A program made the translations under genes and the position numbers. Below, piece after piece: positions 34,003-43,138 of a stretch of 64,000 nucleotides of DNA; position 1 is the stretch's first letter, and every line of letters starts with the position of its first letter. Source of the stretch: CAZKAP01 sp964552195 (lineage in GTDB: Bacteria; Bacteroidota; Bacteroidia; Flavobacteriales; Flavobacteriaceae); the NCBI GenBank assembly GCA_964552195.1, contig CAZKFM010000005.1, positions 1 through 64,000 on the forward strand, in the 5' to 3' direction. The notes below the pieces were generated by a model. That model saw only the letters and a list, made by a program, of their open reading frames with translations. It ran no database searches and had not been told where the DNA came from.

Positions 34003-34989
34003 TTAGGTTGTCATTATATCGGACACCCGGATCAGCTCCTTATCTACTGGAGTATGGGCACTGATGGCCTCGCTGATAGGTGTCAGTATCATTTCGTTGT
34101 TGCGTATGCCGACCATATAGTTGGTCTTGCCTTCCAGCAGGGCCTCCACCGCTCTTACTCCCATGCGGCTAGCCAGTACTCGGTCGAAACAAGTCGGGTT
34201 GCCCCCGCGCTGCATATGACCCAGTACGGAAACCCGCACATCGTAAATCGGGAGGTGCTCCTCCACATATTCCTTGAGCTGAAATACATTCTTACCGATC
34301 TTGTCCCCTTCGGCTACGACAACCAGACTGGAGGACTTTCCGGATTTCTTGCTGCGTTTCAGAGATTCCAGCAGTCGTTCCAGCCCCAGGTTTTGTTCGG
34401 GTATAAGGATTTCCTCGGCCCCGGCCCCTACCCCGGCGTTCAGGGCAATATGCCCCACATCGCGACCCATGACCTCCACAAAGAAGAGCCGGTTGTGCGA
34501 GCTGGCCGTATCCCGGATCTTGTCAATGGCTTCGACCACGGTATTTATAGCGGTGTCAAACCCTATGGTATAGGCCGTGCCCAGTATATCGTTATCGATG
34601 GTGCCCGGTATGCCGATCACAGGAAAGTCGAATTCGTTATTGAAGTGCATGGCTCCGGTAAAACTCCCGTTACCCCCGATAACCACGAATGCCTGTATGC
34701 CGGCCCGAACTAACTGCTCGTGGGCCTTTCTTCGACCCTCCGGAGTCCTGAATTCTTCACAGCGGGCCGATTTGAGTATGGTCCCTCCCTTATTGATGAT
34801 GTTATTGACACTACGGGCATTCATCTCCTTGAAGTCGCCCTCGATCATGCCCTGGTATCCCCTGTATATGGCCACACACTCGATCTGCTTGTAGGCACAG
34901 GTCCGGACTAAGGACCGTATGGCGGCATTCATGCCCGGACTGTCCCCTCCTGAAGTCAGTACGGCTATTCTATTGATACTGGTTGTCAT
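34003..34989 (-). CDS. pfkA: ATP-dependent 6-phosphofructokinase
   Basis: Phosphorylates fructose 6-phosphate at C1. The 328-aa form starting at ATG 34989 (MTTSINRIAVLTSGGDSPG) matches the bacterial PfkA length. An in-frame upstream start at 35037 would add 16 residues not seen in the family. Motifs: GGDSPGMNAA, YRGYQGMIEG, GGNGSFTGA (a variant of GGDGS), PGTIDNDILGT with the catalytic Asp, and EVMGRDVGHIALN. It sits 61 bases after the TamB stop and 24 bases before gapA. Confidence 0.97.
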   Translation of the reverse strand: MTTSINRIAVLTSGGDSPGMNAAIRSLVRTCAYKQIECVAIYRGYQGMIEGDFKEMNARSVNNIINKGGTILKSARCEEFRTPEGRRKAHEQLVRAGIQAFVVIGGNGSFTGAMHFNNEFDFPVIGIPGTIDNDILGTAYTIGFDTAINTVVEAIDKIRDTASSHNRLFFVEVMGRDVGHIALNAGVGAGAEEILIPEQNLGLERLLESLKRSKKSGKSSSLVVVAEGDKIGKNVFQLKEYVEEHLPIYDVRVSVLGHMQRGGNPTCFDRVLASRMGVRAVEALLEGKTNYMVGIRNNEMILTPISEAISAHTPVDKELIRVSDIMTT

Positions 34990-35050
34990 TCCTTTTCTTC
35001 CAGTAAACAAAGCTAGAAATTTTAACCCTTTCGGCATACATCAAAGCCCG

Positions 35051-38000
35051 TTATTCGGGTCTGCGGAAAGAAGGCCCGGCGCGGGCCGCGCGTCGGTTGG
35101 CTGGAATGGTGTCAAAATCCGTAGCCGTGTCGGTGCTATCCCCGCTTTTTCTGCCGAAAATGATCCGCCTGAGCAGCTCCCGGAAACTGTTAAAATCCAC
35201 CTGGTAAGAAAGCCCCATACCCTGGGTATAGCCCTGTCGTTCGGAAAGGAACTGTTGAATTTCGTTTTCCCGGTTGAAAATCTTGGCGCTGAGACTGCCG
35301 TCTTCATTCAACAGGAGCTGAACCTCCACATCTCCGGCAACCAGTGTCTCCGACACCCCGCCTACCGGCACCCCGACCCGGCCATTCACGAGAATCCGAT
35401 CCGAAATCTGCGTGCTTACTGTGAACCCGATTCGATTCTCCGTCTGGAAATCCGCATTCGGATCGATGATGCCCGGTTCGTACAGAAAACCGATGTCGAG
35501 TTTATCATTGCCCCCACCCAGCACCTCGTTGAAGAGGCCGAATCCCGTTTGAAGCAGATTACCCGTTAAGGCTTGCTGGGTCAGGCCCAGCTGCTCATTG
35601 ACGAATGTGCCCTGTGCCAGCAGAAAAACCGCGTTGCGCTCCTCTATGGTGGGATCCTGCAGCCGGTAGGCCAACTCGGACCTTACAACGGAACTGGTAT
35701 TGGGAAACTCGATATCGAAATCAATATTGGGTTTCTCCAGCTCTCCGTCTAGTCGAACGACTACATCCACCGGGATCCTGCCGGTGAAGTTGGAATTGTC
35801 CAATAATGGGGAGGGGTTGGCACTCAGGGAATAGACCGCCTCGAGGTCGAGCTGGGCGGTCCAGGGATTGCCGTCCCAGGTGATGTAGCCACCCGGCCTC
35901 ACGGTAAAGTCTTTGTCGATCAGCCCGCCGTACTTGTAGTTGTAATCCCCGGTAACGGTGGCAAAATCCCCGTACATATTGAATTTTCCATTGGTATTGA
36001 TCTCCATCAGCAGGAGTCCTTCTCCCGTGCCCTTAAGCGAACTGCCGGTCTCAGGATCCACCACGACTTCGACCTCGGCATCGGGGGTCACGGCCAGATC
36101 GAAGGCCATTTCCAGTCCTTCGTACTCCTCCTCTACCCGGGGACCGGTCTCACGATCGAGTCCGTTGGCATTCTGTATGAAATTGATAAAGGAATAGTCC
36201 CCTATGCTGCTCACGTCGTTCAGCGGAATCTTAAGCGAGGTACCCGGGCCGGTCGAACCGTCAAATGAGATATTCAGCGCCGAAACCGGACCGCGTATGC
36301 GGCCGCTCCCGTTTACGAAGGCCGTACCGTAATACAATGCGTCTTCCTGGAATGGAGTATTCAAAATTAGCAAGCGGTTTCGCCGGGTGTCCAGATCCAG
36401 GTCGAGTTCCCAGTTGCTGAAGTAGGAATGTGAAATCTTTCCGTTAAGCCAGGCCGCGGTCTCGTATTCCGTGTCGGTCAAGGGCGCGTCACGGAACACA
36501 AAATCCCGACCCTCAAAGTAAATCTTCTCGGTGGACTGGAAATCGTAGTCCACATTGAGGTAGGGAAAGTAGAAGCCCCCACCCGACATTTGCAGCTGTC
36601 CTCCGATGAGCGGATTGCCAACGGGCCCCGTCAGTTTCACCGTGCCGCTCAGCCCACCCCGTATGCGGGAAATTACATCCTCGCCCAGGGGCGAAAAGGG
36701 TTCCATCCGGAAGTCGTCGAAGGTGGATAACAGGTCCAGTGTGGTTACCCCATTATCGCTGAGTATGTTTCCGGTTATGCTCCATTGCTCTTTCCCTCCC
36801 TTGGACAACCAGCTATTGACCCCAAATCGGGTCAGATCGTTATTTCCAAAAACCGTAATCTGAAGGTTTCCGAGGGGAATGTCGTTGACCGTGAACTTGG
36901 TGATATCCAGACTGGAAGTAGGCAAGTAACGCCCCTGCCGCTGCTGTATGTTCAAAAAACCATCTACCTGTCCGTCTATCCTAAGACTGTCGATGACCGG
37001 GGTTACTTTCTCCAGGGTCACAATCTTGAAGTTGACTTCGAGATCCTTGTAGGTGCTGTCTGCCAACATGCCGTTGATCCGGATCTGTTCCTTATTGGCA
37101 TTGTCCAGTTCGATCTGATCGATGCGAATACTGTCCAGGGTCCTGTTGATCACCACCTTGTTCCGGGCGTTCCGTTTCTGATTGATCACCCATTCATTCC
37201 CCTTGACAAAAAGAGAAGACTTCTTGAGCCCGATAATGGATTCCTGTGCCTCGTTGAAGGTGTGATAAAAATTGAGTTCATACCGATCCTCGAAACGCCC
37301 CCTGCCCTCAAATTCCGCACGGAAGAACAGGGTGTCCTTGAGCTTGGTGTTGATCAGCCGGAATTTCTCCAGATCGTAATACACCGTATTCATGTCTCCC
37401 ACCGATACGTAAGTATTGAACAGCTTATTGTCGTTGTCGATCAGCACCTCGATTTCCTCCAGCTTATTGTCGTAAAGGTCCAGGCTGGAAGACTCGAATT
37501 TCAGATTGAATTCCTCGCTTTGCGCACCGATCTTGCCTTCTATGCGGGTATCGGGTCCAAAGGCCACCTCGGGAAAGAACACATCGACTATTTTGTTGTC
37601 TATACGGAAATTGAAATCCACGAACTGGCCGGGCGATACCGGCTCGGGGCGGTAATTGGTGTAGGTACTTCCTATGGCATTGCGGAGCAGGGGGCCGAGT
37701 TCTCCCAACTTGTAGACCCCGGTCATGTAGCCATTGATGATGTCCGGCGATTCCATGGATATGGTGCGAACAGAATCCGCCGTAAACCGGGATTCAACGG
37801 CGAAATCTTCGAACCTATAGGTATCGATGGAATTGGTATAGATTGTATTGGAAAAGGTCACCGCCCCACTCAGATTGTCCACATCGTTACCGGTTACCTG
37901 CATGCCCAGGTCGCCCTTGAACAGTGCCAGGGTATCCTTCATGAACCGCAACTTATGCAGGTTCGCCCTGTCTATACGGGCGGTGAAGTCGAAGATCCGC

Positions 38001-39475
38001 TGTTCCCCGCTCATGTCCGCCAGGCCGTTGAAGACAAACTGTGCATTGGGATCCTTGCATTCCATAAACCCTTTGAAGCGCCCCTCCTGGAAGTTGCCCG
38101 AGATATCCGTATCCTGATAGGCATAGCCGTTAAACTCTATATATTCTATGTTCCCGGATGCCCGCGTGTCGAGCAGCTCAGGGGTAAATCCCTTCCCGTT
38201 TACTTTCATATTCAGGGAAGCCCGCCCCCATTGCTTTTGCTCTAGAAAACGGCCCAGGTCGAAATCTTCCATGGTCACCACCCCATCGTACCGGGCCTCG
38301 TCGATGGCATCGATTTGACTCAGGGTCAGGTCGGCCCTGCTCTTACCGATTTCGGTTTGTATATCTACTCCTGCTACTACCTCGGTCGGACTGATCTCTG
38401 TATCACCTATGAGGGTAAACTGGCCGAATTGCTCAAAGGACGAGGGTATGCTTTTTCCCAGTATATCGGGTAACAGGCTGCGGAGCTCATTGTAGTTACT
38501 GGTGACCCTTCGCATCCCGGCCTTCATTCGAAAAGGCTGTATGGAATCAAAAAGATTGTAAAAACGAAAATCGCCGTAAATCCGGGTGCGAAGTGAACGC
38601 ATGCGCCAGTCCTGCAGCTCGAGGTTGTTCAGGGTACCCGAAAGGTCCCCCTGCAGGGATACTTTCTTGTTCGGGCCGAATATGGGCAGGTACAGGTTCA
38701 GTTCGTTCAGCGCGACCACCGAATTCTCGAAATGCGCTTTGAGGCGCACCTTGCGGGTAAAATCCTTGAGCTCCTCTCTCTGGTATTCAAACTGAATCCG
38801 GCCCTGCAATTCGGAATTCAGGGTCTGGATAAAGAGGTCCTCGAAAGACATGCGTTCCCGGCTGTAGTGAAAATGGGTGTCGAGCCGGTCCAGGAAAATG
38901 CCCTTGTGGCTCAGGGCAGAAAGACCTTCGATCTTCATATCAACCTCGGGGCCGAGTATCAAAAAATCCCTGGCCACTACATTGAGTTCTCCAAAATCCA
39001 GTAAAACCGAATCCCTTTGCCGATCGTCGATCAGGCGATAACGACTGTCATTGACCTGCACGTCCGAGGAACTCAGTCGAAAAGGCGGCTTGTTCGGATC
39101 TCGCGGCTGGCCATCATCGAGTTTGGACACGATGATATCCAGGTTCGTCAGGCTATCTCCCCGGTGAGTTCGCATGATCATGTTCAGCCCATCGATATCG
39201 AAAGCACCCAGATCCAGGTTTCCCTCGGCCAGCTGTCTGAGCTGGGTAACCGAGGTCTTAAGAGAACGAATGTAGATCAAGGTGTCCTTGCGGTGGTCGG
39301 CCAGGTAGATTTCCTTAAAACGGGTATCCATGGTGAGGGGGACCAAACGCAATTTACCGATGGACAAATCCGTACCGAATTCCTCATTGAGATAATCCGC
39401 GGCCTGACGGGCCAGGTAAGTCTGCACCGGCGGAAGTGAAAGCAATACGGTGACCACCAGTAATGCTATGAGCAA
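35051..39475 (-). CDS. tamB: TamB-like translocation and assembly module protein
   Basis: A very large (about 1,474 aa) AsmA/TamB-type protein with an N-terminal membrane anchor (LIALLVVTVLLSLPPVQTYLA) and repeated beta-rich segments forming a periplasm-spanning groove. The C-terminal TamB (DUF490) domain lies at about 1,000-1,440, including YNYKYGGLIDKDFTVRPGG and GDVEVQLLLNEDGSLSAK. It is implicated in outer-membrane protein or lipid transport. The start is uncertain: TTG at 39475 is the first standard codon after an in-frame stop, but homologue-like residues (KKFLGILRRITAT) are encoded upstream to an ATT at 39517. tsaD is divergent. Confidence 0.92.
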   Translation of the reverse strand: MLIALLVVTVLLSLPPVQTYLARQAADYLNEEFGTDLSIGKLRLVPLTMDTRFKEIYLADHRKDTLIYIRSLKTSVTQLRQLAEGNLDLGAFDIDGLNMIMRTHRGDSLTNLDIIVSKLDDGQPRDPNKPPFRLSSSDVQVNDSRYRLIDDRQRDSVLLDFGELNVVARDFLILGPEVDMKIEGLSALSHKGIFLDRLDTHFHYSRERMSFEDLFIQTLNSELQGRIQFEYQREELKDFTRKVRLKAHFENSVVALNELNLYLPIFGPNKKVSLQGDLSGTLNNLELQDWRMRSLRTRIYGDFRFYNLFDSIQPFRMKAGMRRVTSNYNELRSLLPDILGKSIPSSFEQFGQFTLIGDTEISPTEVVAGVDIQTEIGKSRADLTLSQIDAIDEARYDGVVTMEDFDLGRFLEQKQWGRASLNMKVNGKGFTPELLDTRASGNIEYIEFNGYAYQDTDISGNFQEGRFKGFMECKDPNAQFVFNGLADMSGEQRIFDFTARIDRANLHKLRFMKDTLALFKGDLGMQVTGNDVDNLSGAVTFSNTIYTNSIDTYRFEDFAVESRFTADSVRTISMESPDIINGYMTGVYKLGELGPLLRNAIGSTYTNYRPEPVSPGQFVDFNFRIDNKIVDVFFPEVAFGPDTRIEGKIGAQSEEFNLKFESSSLDLYDNKLEEIEVLIDNDNKLFNTYVSVGDMNTVYYDLEKFRLINTKLKDTLFFRAEFEGRGRFEDRYELNFYHTFNEAQESIIGLKKSSLFVKGNEWVINQKRNARNKVVINRTLDSIRIDQIELDNANKEQIRINGMLADSTYKDLEVNFKIVTLEKVTPVIDSLRIDGQVDGFLNIQQRQGRYLPTSSLDITKFTVNDIPLGNLQITVFGNNDLTRFGVNSWLSKGGKEQWSITGNILSDNGVTTLDLLSTFDDFRMEPFSPLGEDVISRIRGGLSGTVKLTGPVGNPLIGGQLQMSGGGFYFPYLNVDYDFQSTEKIYFEGRDFVFRDAPLTDTEYETAAWLNGKISHSYFSNWELDLDLDTRRNRLLILNTPFQEDALYYGTAFVNGSGRIRGPVSALNISFDGSTGPGTSLKIPLNDVSSIGDYSFINFIQNANGLDRETGPRVEEEYEGLEMAFDLAVTPDAEVEVVVDPETGSSLKGTGEGLLLMEINTNGKFNMYGDFATVTGDYNYKYGGLIDKDFTVRPGGYITWDGNPWTAQLDLEAVYSLSANPSPLLDNSNFTGRIPVDVVVRLDGELEKPNIDFDIEFPNTSSVVRSELAYRLQDPTIEERNAVFLLAQGTFVNEQLGLTQQALTGNLLQTGFGLFNEVLGGGNDKLDIGFLYEPGIIDPNADFQTENRIGFTVSTQISDRILVNGRVGVPVGGVSETLVAGDVEVQLLLNEDGSLSAKIFNRENEIQQFLSERQGYTQGMGLSYQVDFNSFRELLRRIIFGRKSGDSTDTATDFDTIPANRRAARAGPSFRRPE

Positions 39476-39581
39476 AGTGGCCGTTATCCTGCGCAGTATG
39501 CCAAGGAATTTCTTAATCGCTGAACCGGTTTATATCTTTACGTTCAATTTACATTCCAAATTTCGTTTTAATAATCTAAAA

Positions 39582-40595
39582 GTGTACATAATCGGAATCG
39601 AATCTTCCTGTGACGACACTTCCATTGCCGTATTGGAGGATCACAGGGTATTGAGTAACATTACCGCCAACCAAAAAATTCACGCCCAATACGGTGGAGT
39701 GGTTCCGGAGCTGGCATCGAGGGCTCACCTGCAGCACATGATCCCTGCCCTGCACGAAGCCCTGGGTCAGGCAGGCATAACCCTAAGTGAAGTAGGCGCG
39801 ATCGCCTTCACTCAAGGGCCGGGATTGCTGGGCTCTCTGCTGGTAGGCACTTCCTTCGCGAAGTCCCTGTCCTGGTCTCTAGGAATTCCACTGATTTCGG
39901 TGAATCACATGGAAGCGCACATACTGGCGCACTTCATTGAACAGCCTGGAAAGACACCGCCGTCGTTCCCGTTCCTTGCCCTCACGGTAAGCGGCGGTCA
40001 CACCCAGCTGATCCGGGTCAATGGTTACAGGGAGTTCGAGATTCTGGGTGAAACCCTGGACGATGCGGCCGGCGAGGCCTTTGACAAGTCTGCGAAACTG
40101 CTGGGGCTCCCCTATCCCGGTGGCCCCCTGGTGGACCAATGGGCCCGCGAGGGCAATACGGAGGCCTTCACCTTCCCGAAGCCCAAGGTGGAGGGTTTGC
40201 AATTCAGTTTCAGCGGACTGAAAACCAGCATACTCTATTTTGTTAATGGAAGAAAGGAGTCGGATCCCGACTTCATCGAAAAAAACCTGGCTGATATCTG
40301 CGCATCGGTGCAGCACACCATCATTGGCATATTGATGGACAAGGTGCGGCTGGCCGTAGAACAGACCGGACTGAAAACCGTCGCTGTCGGGGGCGGTGTA
40401 GCCGCCAACAGCGGACTTCGGGCGGCACTAAAAAGAGCCGGTGAGGAGGAAGGCTGGGAGATTCATATACCGCAATTCTCCTATTGCACGGACAATGGAG
40501 CGATGATAGGAATTGCAGGCTACTTCAAATATTTGCAGGGTGAATATACCGAGCTCGGCGAGGCGGCCCGGGCTCGTTTCCCCATTGGCTCATGA
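39582..40595 (+). CDS. tsaD: tRNA N6-adenosine threonylcarbamoyltransferase
   Basis: Transfers the threonylcarbamoyl group to A37 of ANN-decoding tRNAs (t6A) with TsaB and TsaE. The start at GTG 39582 gives YIIGIESSCDDTSIAV at the N-terminus, as in the family, and 337 aa; an in-frame ATG at 39450 would add 44 unlikely residues overlapping tamB. Motifs: the metal-binding HMEAHILAHF, SGGHTQLI, GETLDDAAGEAFDKSAKLLG and GGVAANSGLR. The stop overlaps the rsmE start by 4 bases (ATGA), so translation is coupled. Confidence 0.97.
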   Translation: MYIIGIESSCDDTSIAVLEDHRVLSNITANQKIHAQYGGVVPELASRAHLQHMIPALHEALGQAGITLSEVGAIAFTQGPGLLGSLLVGTSFAKSLSWSLGIPLISVNHMEAHILAHFIEQPGKTPPSFPFLALTVSGGHTQLIRVNGYREFEILGETLDDAAGEAFDKSAKLLGLPYPGGPLVDQWAREGNTEAFTFPKPKVEGLQFSFSGLKTSILYFVNGRKESDPDFIEKNLADICASVQHTIIGILMDKVRLAVEQTGLKTVAVGGGVAANSGLRAALKRAGEEEGWEIHIPQFSYCTDNGAMIGIAGYFKYLQGEYTELGEAARARFPIGS

Positions 40596-41314
40596 CGCAA
40601 CTCTTCCTCCATAAGCAACTCGACGAGAACAGCGAACACATTGGGTTCGATTCGGAAGAGAGCCGGCACATTAGCAAGGTTTTGCGCAAGAAAGTAGGCG
40701 ACCTGCTCGATATCACCAATGGCAGCGGAATGCGCTTTCGGGCCGAGCTGACCTCGGCTAGTCCCCGGTCCTGCACCGCAACCATACGCGAACGCAGCAT
40801 CGTTTCCCCTCAGCCCTACAAACTCCATCTGGCTGTAGCCCCTCTGAAATCCAACGAGCGTTTCGAATGGCTGCTGGAGAAATGCACCGAACTGGGGGTC
40901 ACCGAGATCAGTCCGGTATGGTGCGAACACTCAGAGAGGAGAATAGCCAAACCAGAGCGCTGGCAACGCATCGTTGAATCTGCCCTGAAGCAGTCCCTGA
41001 GGGATCACTTGCCGGTATTGAATGAACCCGTCGAATTCCAGGATTGGGTGAGGGCCACTAAGAGCCATACACGCTTTCTGGCCCACTGCCGGGATACTCC
41101 CCGTATGGGGCCCCTGAGCTGGCTGAAGAAGGTGGATAATTCTCTGATACTGGCCATAGGGCCGGAAGGGGACTTCAGTCGGGAAGAAATCGACCTGGCG
41201 GAAAGTGTTGGATTTAGCTCCATAGAGCTGGGAAACTACCGCCTGAGAACCGAGACCGCTGCTATCTGTGCCGTTGCCCTGGCCATTAATGCCCTGCAGG
41301 GAGGTAGGTCCTGA
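40592..41314 (+). CDS. rsmE: 16S rRNA (uracil-1498-N3)-methyltransferase
   Basis: A 240-aa SPOUT methyltransferase acting on U1498 of 16S rRNA. The N-terminal PUA-like part contains ESRHISKVLRKKVGD. The C-terminal SPOUT knot shows LAVAPLKSNERFEWLLEKCTELGV, ISPVWCEHSER, LAIGPEGDFSREEI and LGNYRLRTETAAI, all typical. It overlaps tsaD by 4 bases. Normal length. Confidence 0.96.
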   Translation: MTQLFLHKQLDENSEHIGFDSEESRHISKVLRKKVGDLLDITNGSGMRFRAELTSASPRSCTATIRERSIVSPQPYKLHLAVAPLKSNERFEWLLEKCTELGVTEISPVWCEHSERRIAKPERWQRIVESALKQSLRDHLPVLNEPVEFQDWVRATKSHTRFLAHCRDTPRMGPLSWLKKVDNSLILAIGPEGDFSREEIDLAESVGFSSIELGNYRLRTETAAICAVALAINALQGGRS

Positions 41315-41369
41315 TCCGGATTTGGTCAGCGTATTCCAAACCAGAAAGGAAAACCCTACATTTGAGGAC

Positions 41370-42023
41370 ATGAAGTCACTGCTGAACATACTGATTTTTA
41401 CAGGGTTTTTTCTGATCTCGGCTGCCGCTTGCGGGCAGAAGATCGCCGTCCTGAAATACGGTGGTGGCGGTGACTGGTATTCCAATCCTACGGCCCTGCC
41501 CAATCTGATCGAGTTTTGCAACCGGGAAATACAGACCCGACTCAACCCACGTCCCGACAGAGTGGAGGCAGACAGTCCCGATATTTTTGACTACCCCTTC
41601 CTGCACATGACCGGACACGGAAACGTATTCTTTTCAGAATCAGAGGCCGAAAACTTGAGGATTTACCTGCTTTCCGGCGGTTTTATACACGCCGATGACA
41701 ACTATGGAATGGCCCCCTACCTGGAAAAGGAAATCAAGAAGGTATTCCCGGATCGGGAATGGGTGGAACTGGGATCCGATCATCCCATATTCAATAGAAA
41801 ATTCACCTTCCCCAACGGACTTCCCAAAATACACGAGCACGACGGAAAGCCACCAAAAGCGATGGGGATATTCGACGGGCCCAGGCTGGTATTTCTGTTT
41901 ACTTTCGAATCCGATCTGGGAGATGGATGGGAAGACCCGGAAGTACACGGCGATCCGGAAGAAGTTCGCCTCAGGGCCTTGCAGATGGGTGCGAATATCA
42001 TAGATTACGTCTTTAAAAACTAA
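41370..42023 (+). CDS. DUF4159 domain-containing secreted protein
   Basis: A 217-aa protein starting at ATG 41370 with a signal peptide (MKSLLNILIFTGFFLISAAACG). A Cys at the cleavage region (AAACGQ) could make it a lipoprotein. The mature part is DUF4159: LKYGGGGDWYSNPTALPNLIEFCN, FLHMTGHGNVFFSESE, GGFIHADDNYGM and LGSDHPIF. The fold resembles the glutamine-amidotransferase-like class I domain, but its function is unknown. An in-frame start at 41268 would overlap rsmE and lack the signal. The stop is 5 bases before the AI-2E family gene. Confidence 0.85.
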   Translation: MKSLLNILIFTGFFLISAAACGQKIAVLKYGGGGDWYSNPTALPNLIEFCNREIQTRLNPRPDRVEADSPDIFDYPFLHMTGHGNVFFSESEAENLRIYLLSGGFIHADDNYGMAPYLEKEIKKVFPDREWVELGSDHPIFNRKFTFPNGLPKIHEHDGKPPKAMGIFDGPRLVFLFTFESDLGDGWEDPEVHGDPEEVRLRALQMGANIIDYVFKN

Positions 42024-42028
42024 GGGAA

Positions 42029-43126
42029 ATGAACGCCAATACAATAGCCAATGGTATAGTCAGGGCCATACTGTTCCTGGCGGGTCTGGTCCTCCTGGGG
42101 TACTTCCTGTATGCTATCCGATCGGTCCTGGCCTATCTCGCCATAGCGGGGGTCATAGCCTTGCTGGGTAAACCCCTGGTCTCTTTTCTCAACAACCGGC
42201 TGCGTTTTCCGAGTACCCTCTCCGTCATGCTCACCCTGTTGTTCTTCTTCGGCATTTTCGCAGGCCTGCTCGCGCTGTTCGTTCCCGTCATAGTGGAACA
42301 GGGCAAGAATTTATCCCTGCTGGATATCGAGCAACTCAAATCGGACATGAACATCCTTTACGCCCAGATCGTAGAGTACTTCAATGCCAATTTCCGCCAA
42401 GTGGAAGAAGCCGTGGAGACCAAGGTATTCGATCAGCTCGTGCAGGAACTCAACCTGGCGTTTATCCCCAACTTCCTCAATTCATTTATCAACATCCTGA
42501 GCTCTTTTAGCGTGGGTCTGTTTTCGGTGCTCTTTATCTCGTTCTTCTTCCTTAAAGACAGCAACCTGCTGCAGAATGGCATACTGACGTTCGTACCCCA
42601 GAAGCGAGAGGCGGGAACGATAGCCTCCATAGACAAAATCAACAAGCTGTTATCCCGATATTTTGGCGGCATCCTGCTCCAGCTGACCATACTTTTTGTC
42701 ATTTACACGGCGGTACTGCTCATAGTAGGAATAGAAAATGCCATAGTCATTGCCTTTATCAGCGCGTTGTTCAACATCATCCCTTATGTCGGGCCGATCA
42801 TCGGCGGGGTGATCATGATTACCCTGACCATGACCAGCTTTCTGGGTTACGATTTCAGCTCCGTAATTCTACCCAAGGCCATTTATGTACTCATCGGTCT
42901 GTTCATAGGGCAACTGGTGGATAATTTCTTTTCCCAGCCCTTTATATTCTCGAATAGTGTACGGTCCCATCCGCTGGAGATTTTCCTGATCATCATCATA
43001 GCCGGTTTGCTTTTCGGCATCGTTGGCCTGGTGATCGCCGTACCCGGCTACACGGCCATTAAGGTTATCCTTAAGGAATTCCTGGCGGAAAACGAGGTGA
43101 TCAAGAAATTTACTCGGGACGTTTAG
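42029..43126 (+). CDS. AI-2E family transporter
   Basis: A 365-aa polytopic inner-membrane protein with about eight hydrophobic segments. Two or three come before a soluble amphipathic region (about 85-150, EQGKNLSLLDIEQLKSD...), and the rest between about 155 and 345. Family landmarks are SALFNIIPYVGPIIGG and the late hydrophobic IFLIIIIAGLLFGIVGLVIAVPGY. Members include TqsA and Na+/H+ or small-solute exporters; the substrate here is unknown. It lies 5 bases after the DUF4159 gene and 12 bases before the methyltransferase, so all three are probably cotranscribed. Confidence 0.92.
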   Translation: MNANTIANGIVRAILFLAGLVLLGYFLYAIRSVLAYLAIAGVIALLGKPLVSFLNNRLRFPSTLSVMLTLLFFFGIFAGLLALFVPVIVEQGKNLSLLDIEQLKSDMNILYAQIVEYFNANFRQVEEAVETKVFDQLVQELNLAFIPNFLNSFINILSSFSVGLFSVLFISFFFLKDSNLLQNGILTFVPQKREAGTIASIDKINKLLSRYFGGILLQLTILFVIYTAVLLIVGIENAIVIAFISALFNIIPYVGPIIGGVIMITLTMTSFLGYDFSSVILPKAIYVLIGLFIGQLVDNFFSQPFIFSNSVRSHPLEIFLIIIIAGLLFGIVGLVIAVPGYTAIKVILKEFLAENEVIKKFTRDV

Positions 43127-43138
43127 CCTTGCCTCTCC

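Noticed and set aside
36785..38245. 486-codon open frame on the plus strand
   Set aside because: Antisense to tamB; no domain or motif; composition is that of a mirrored coding frame.
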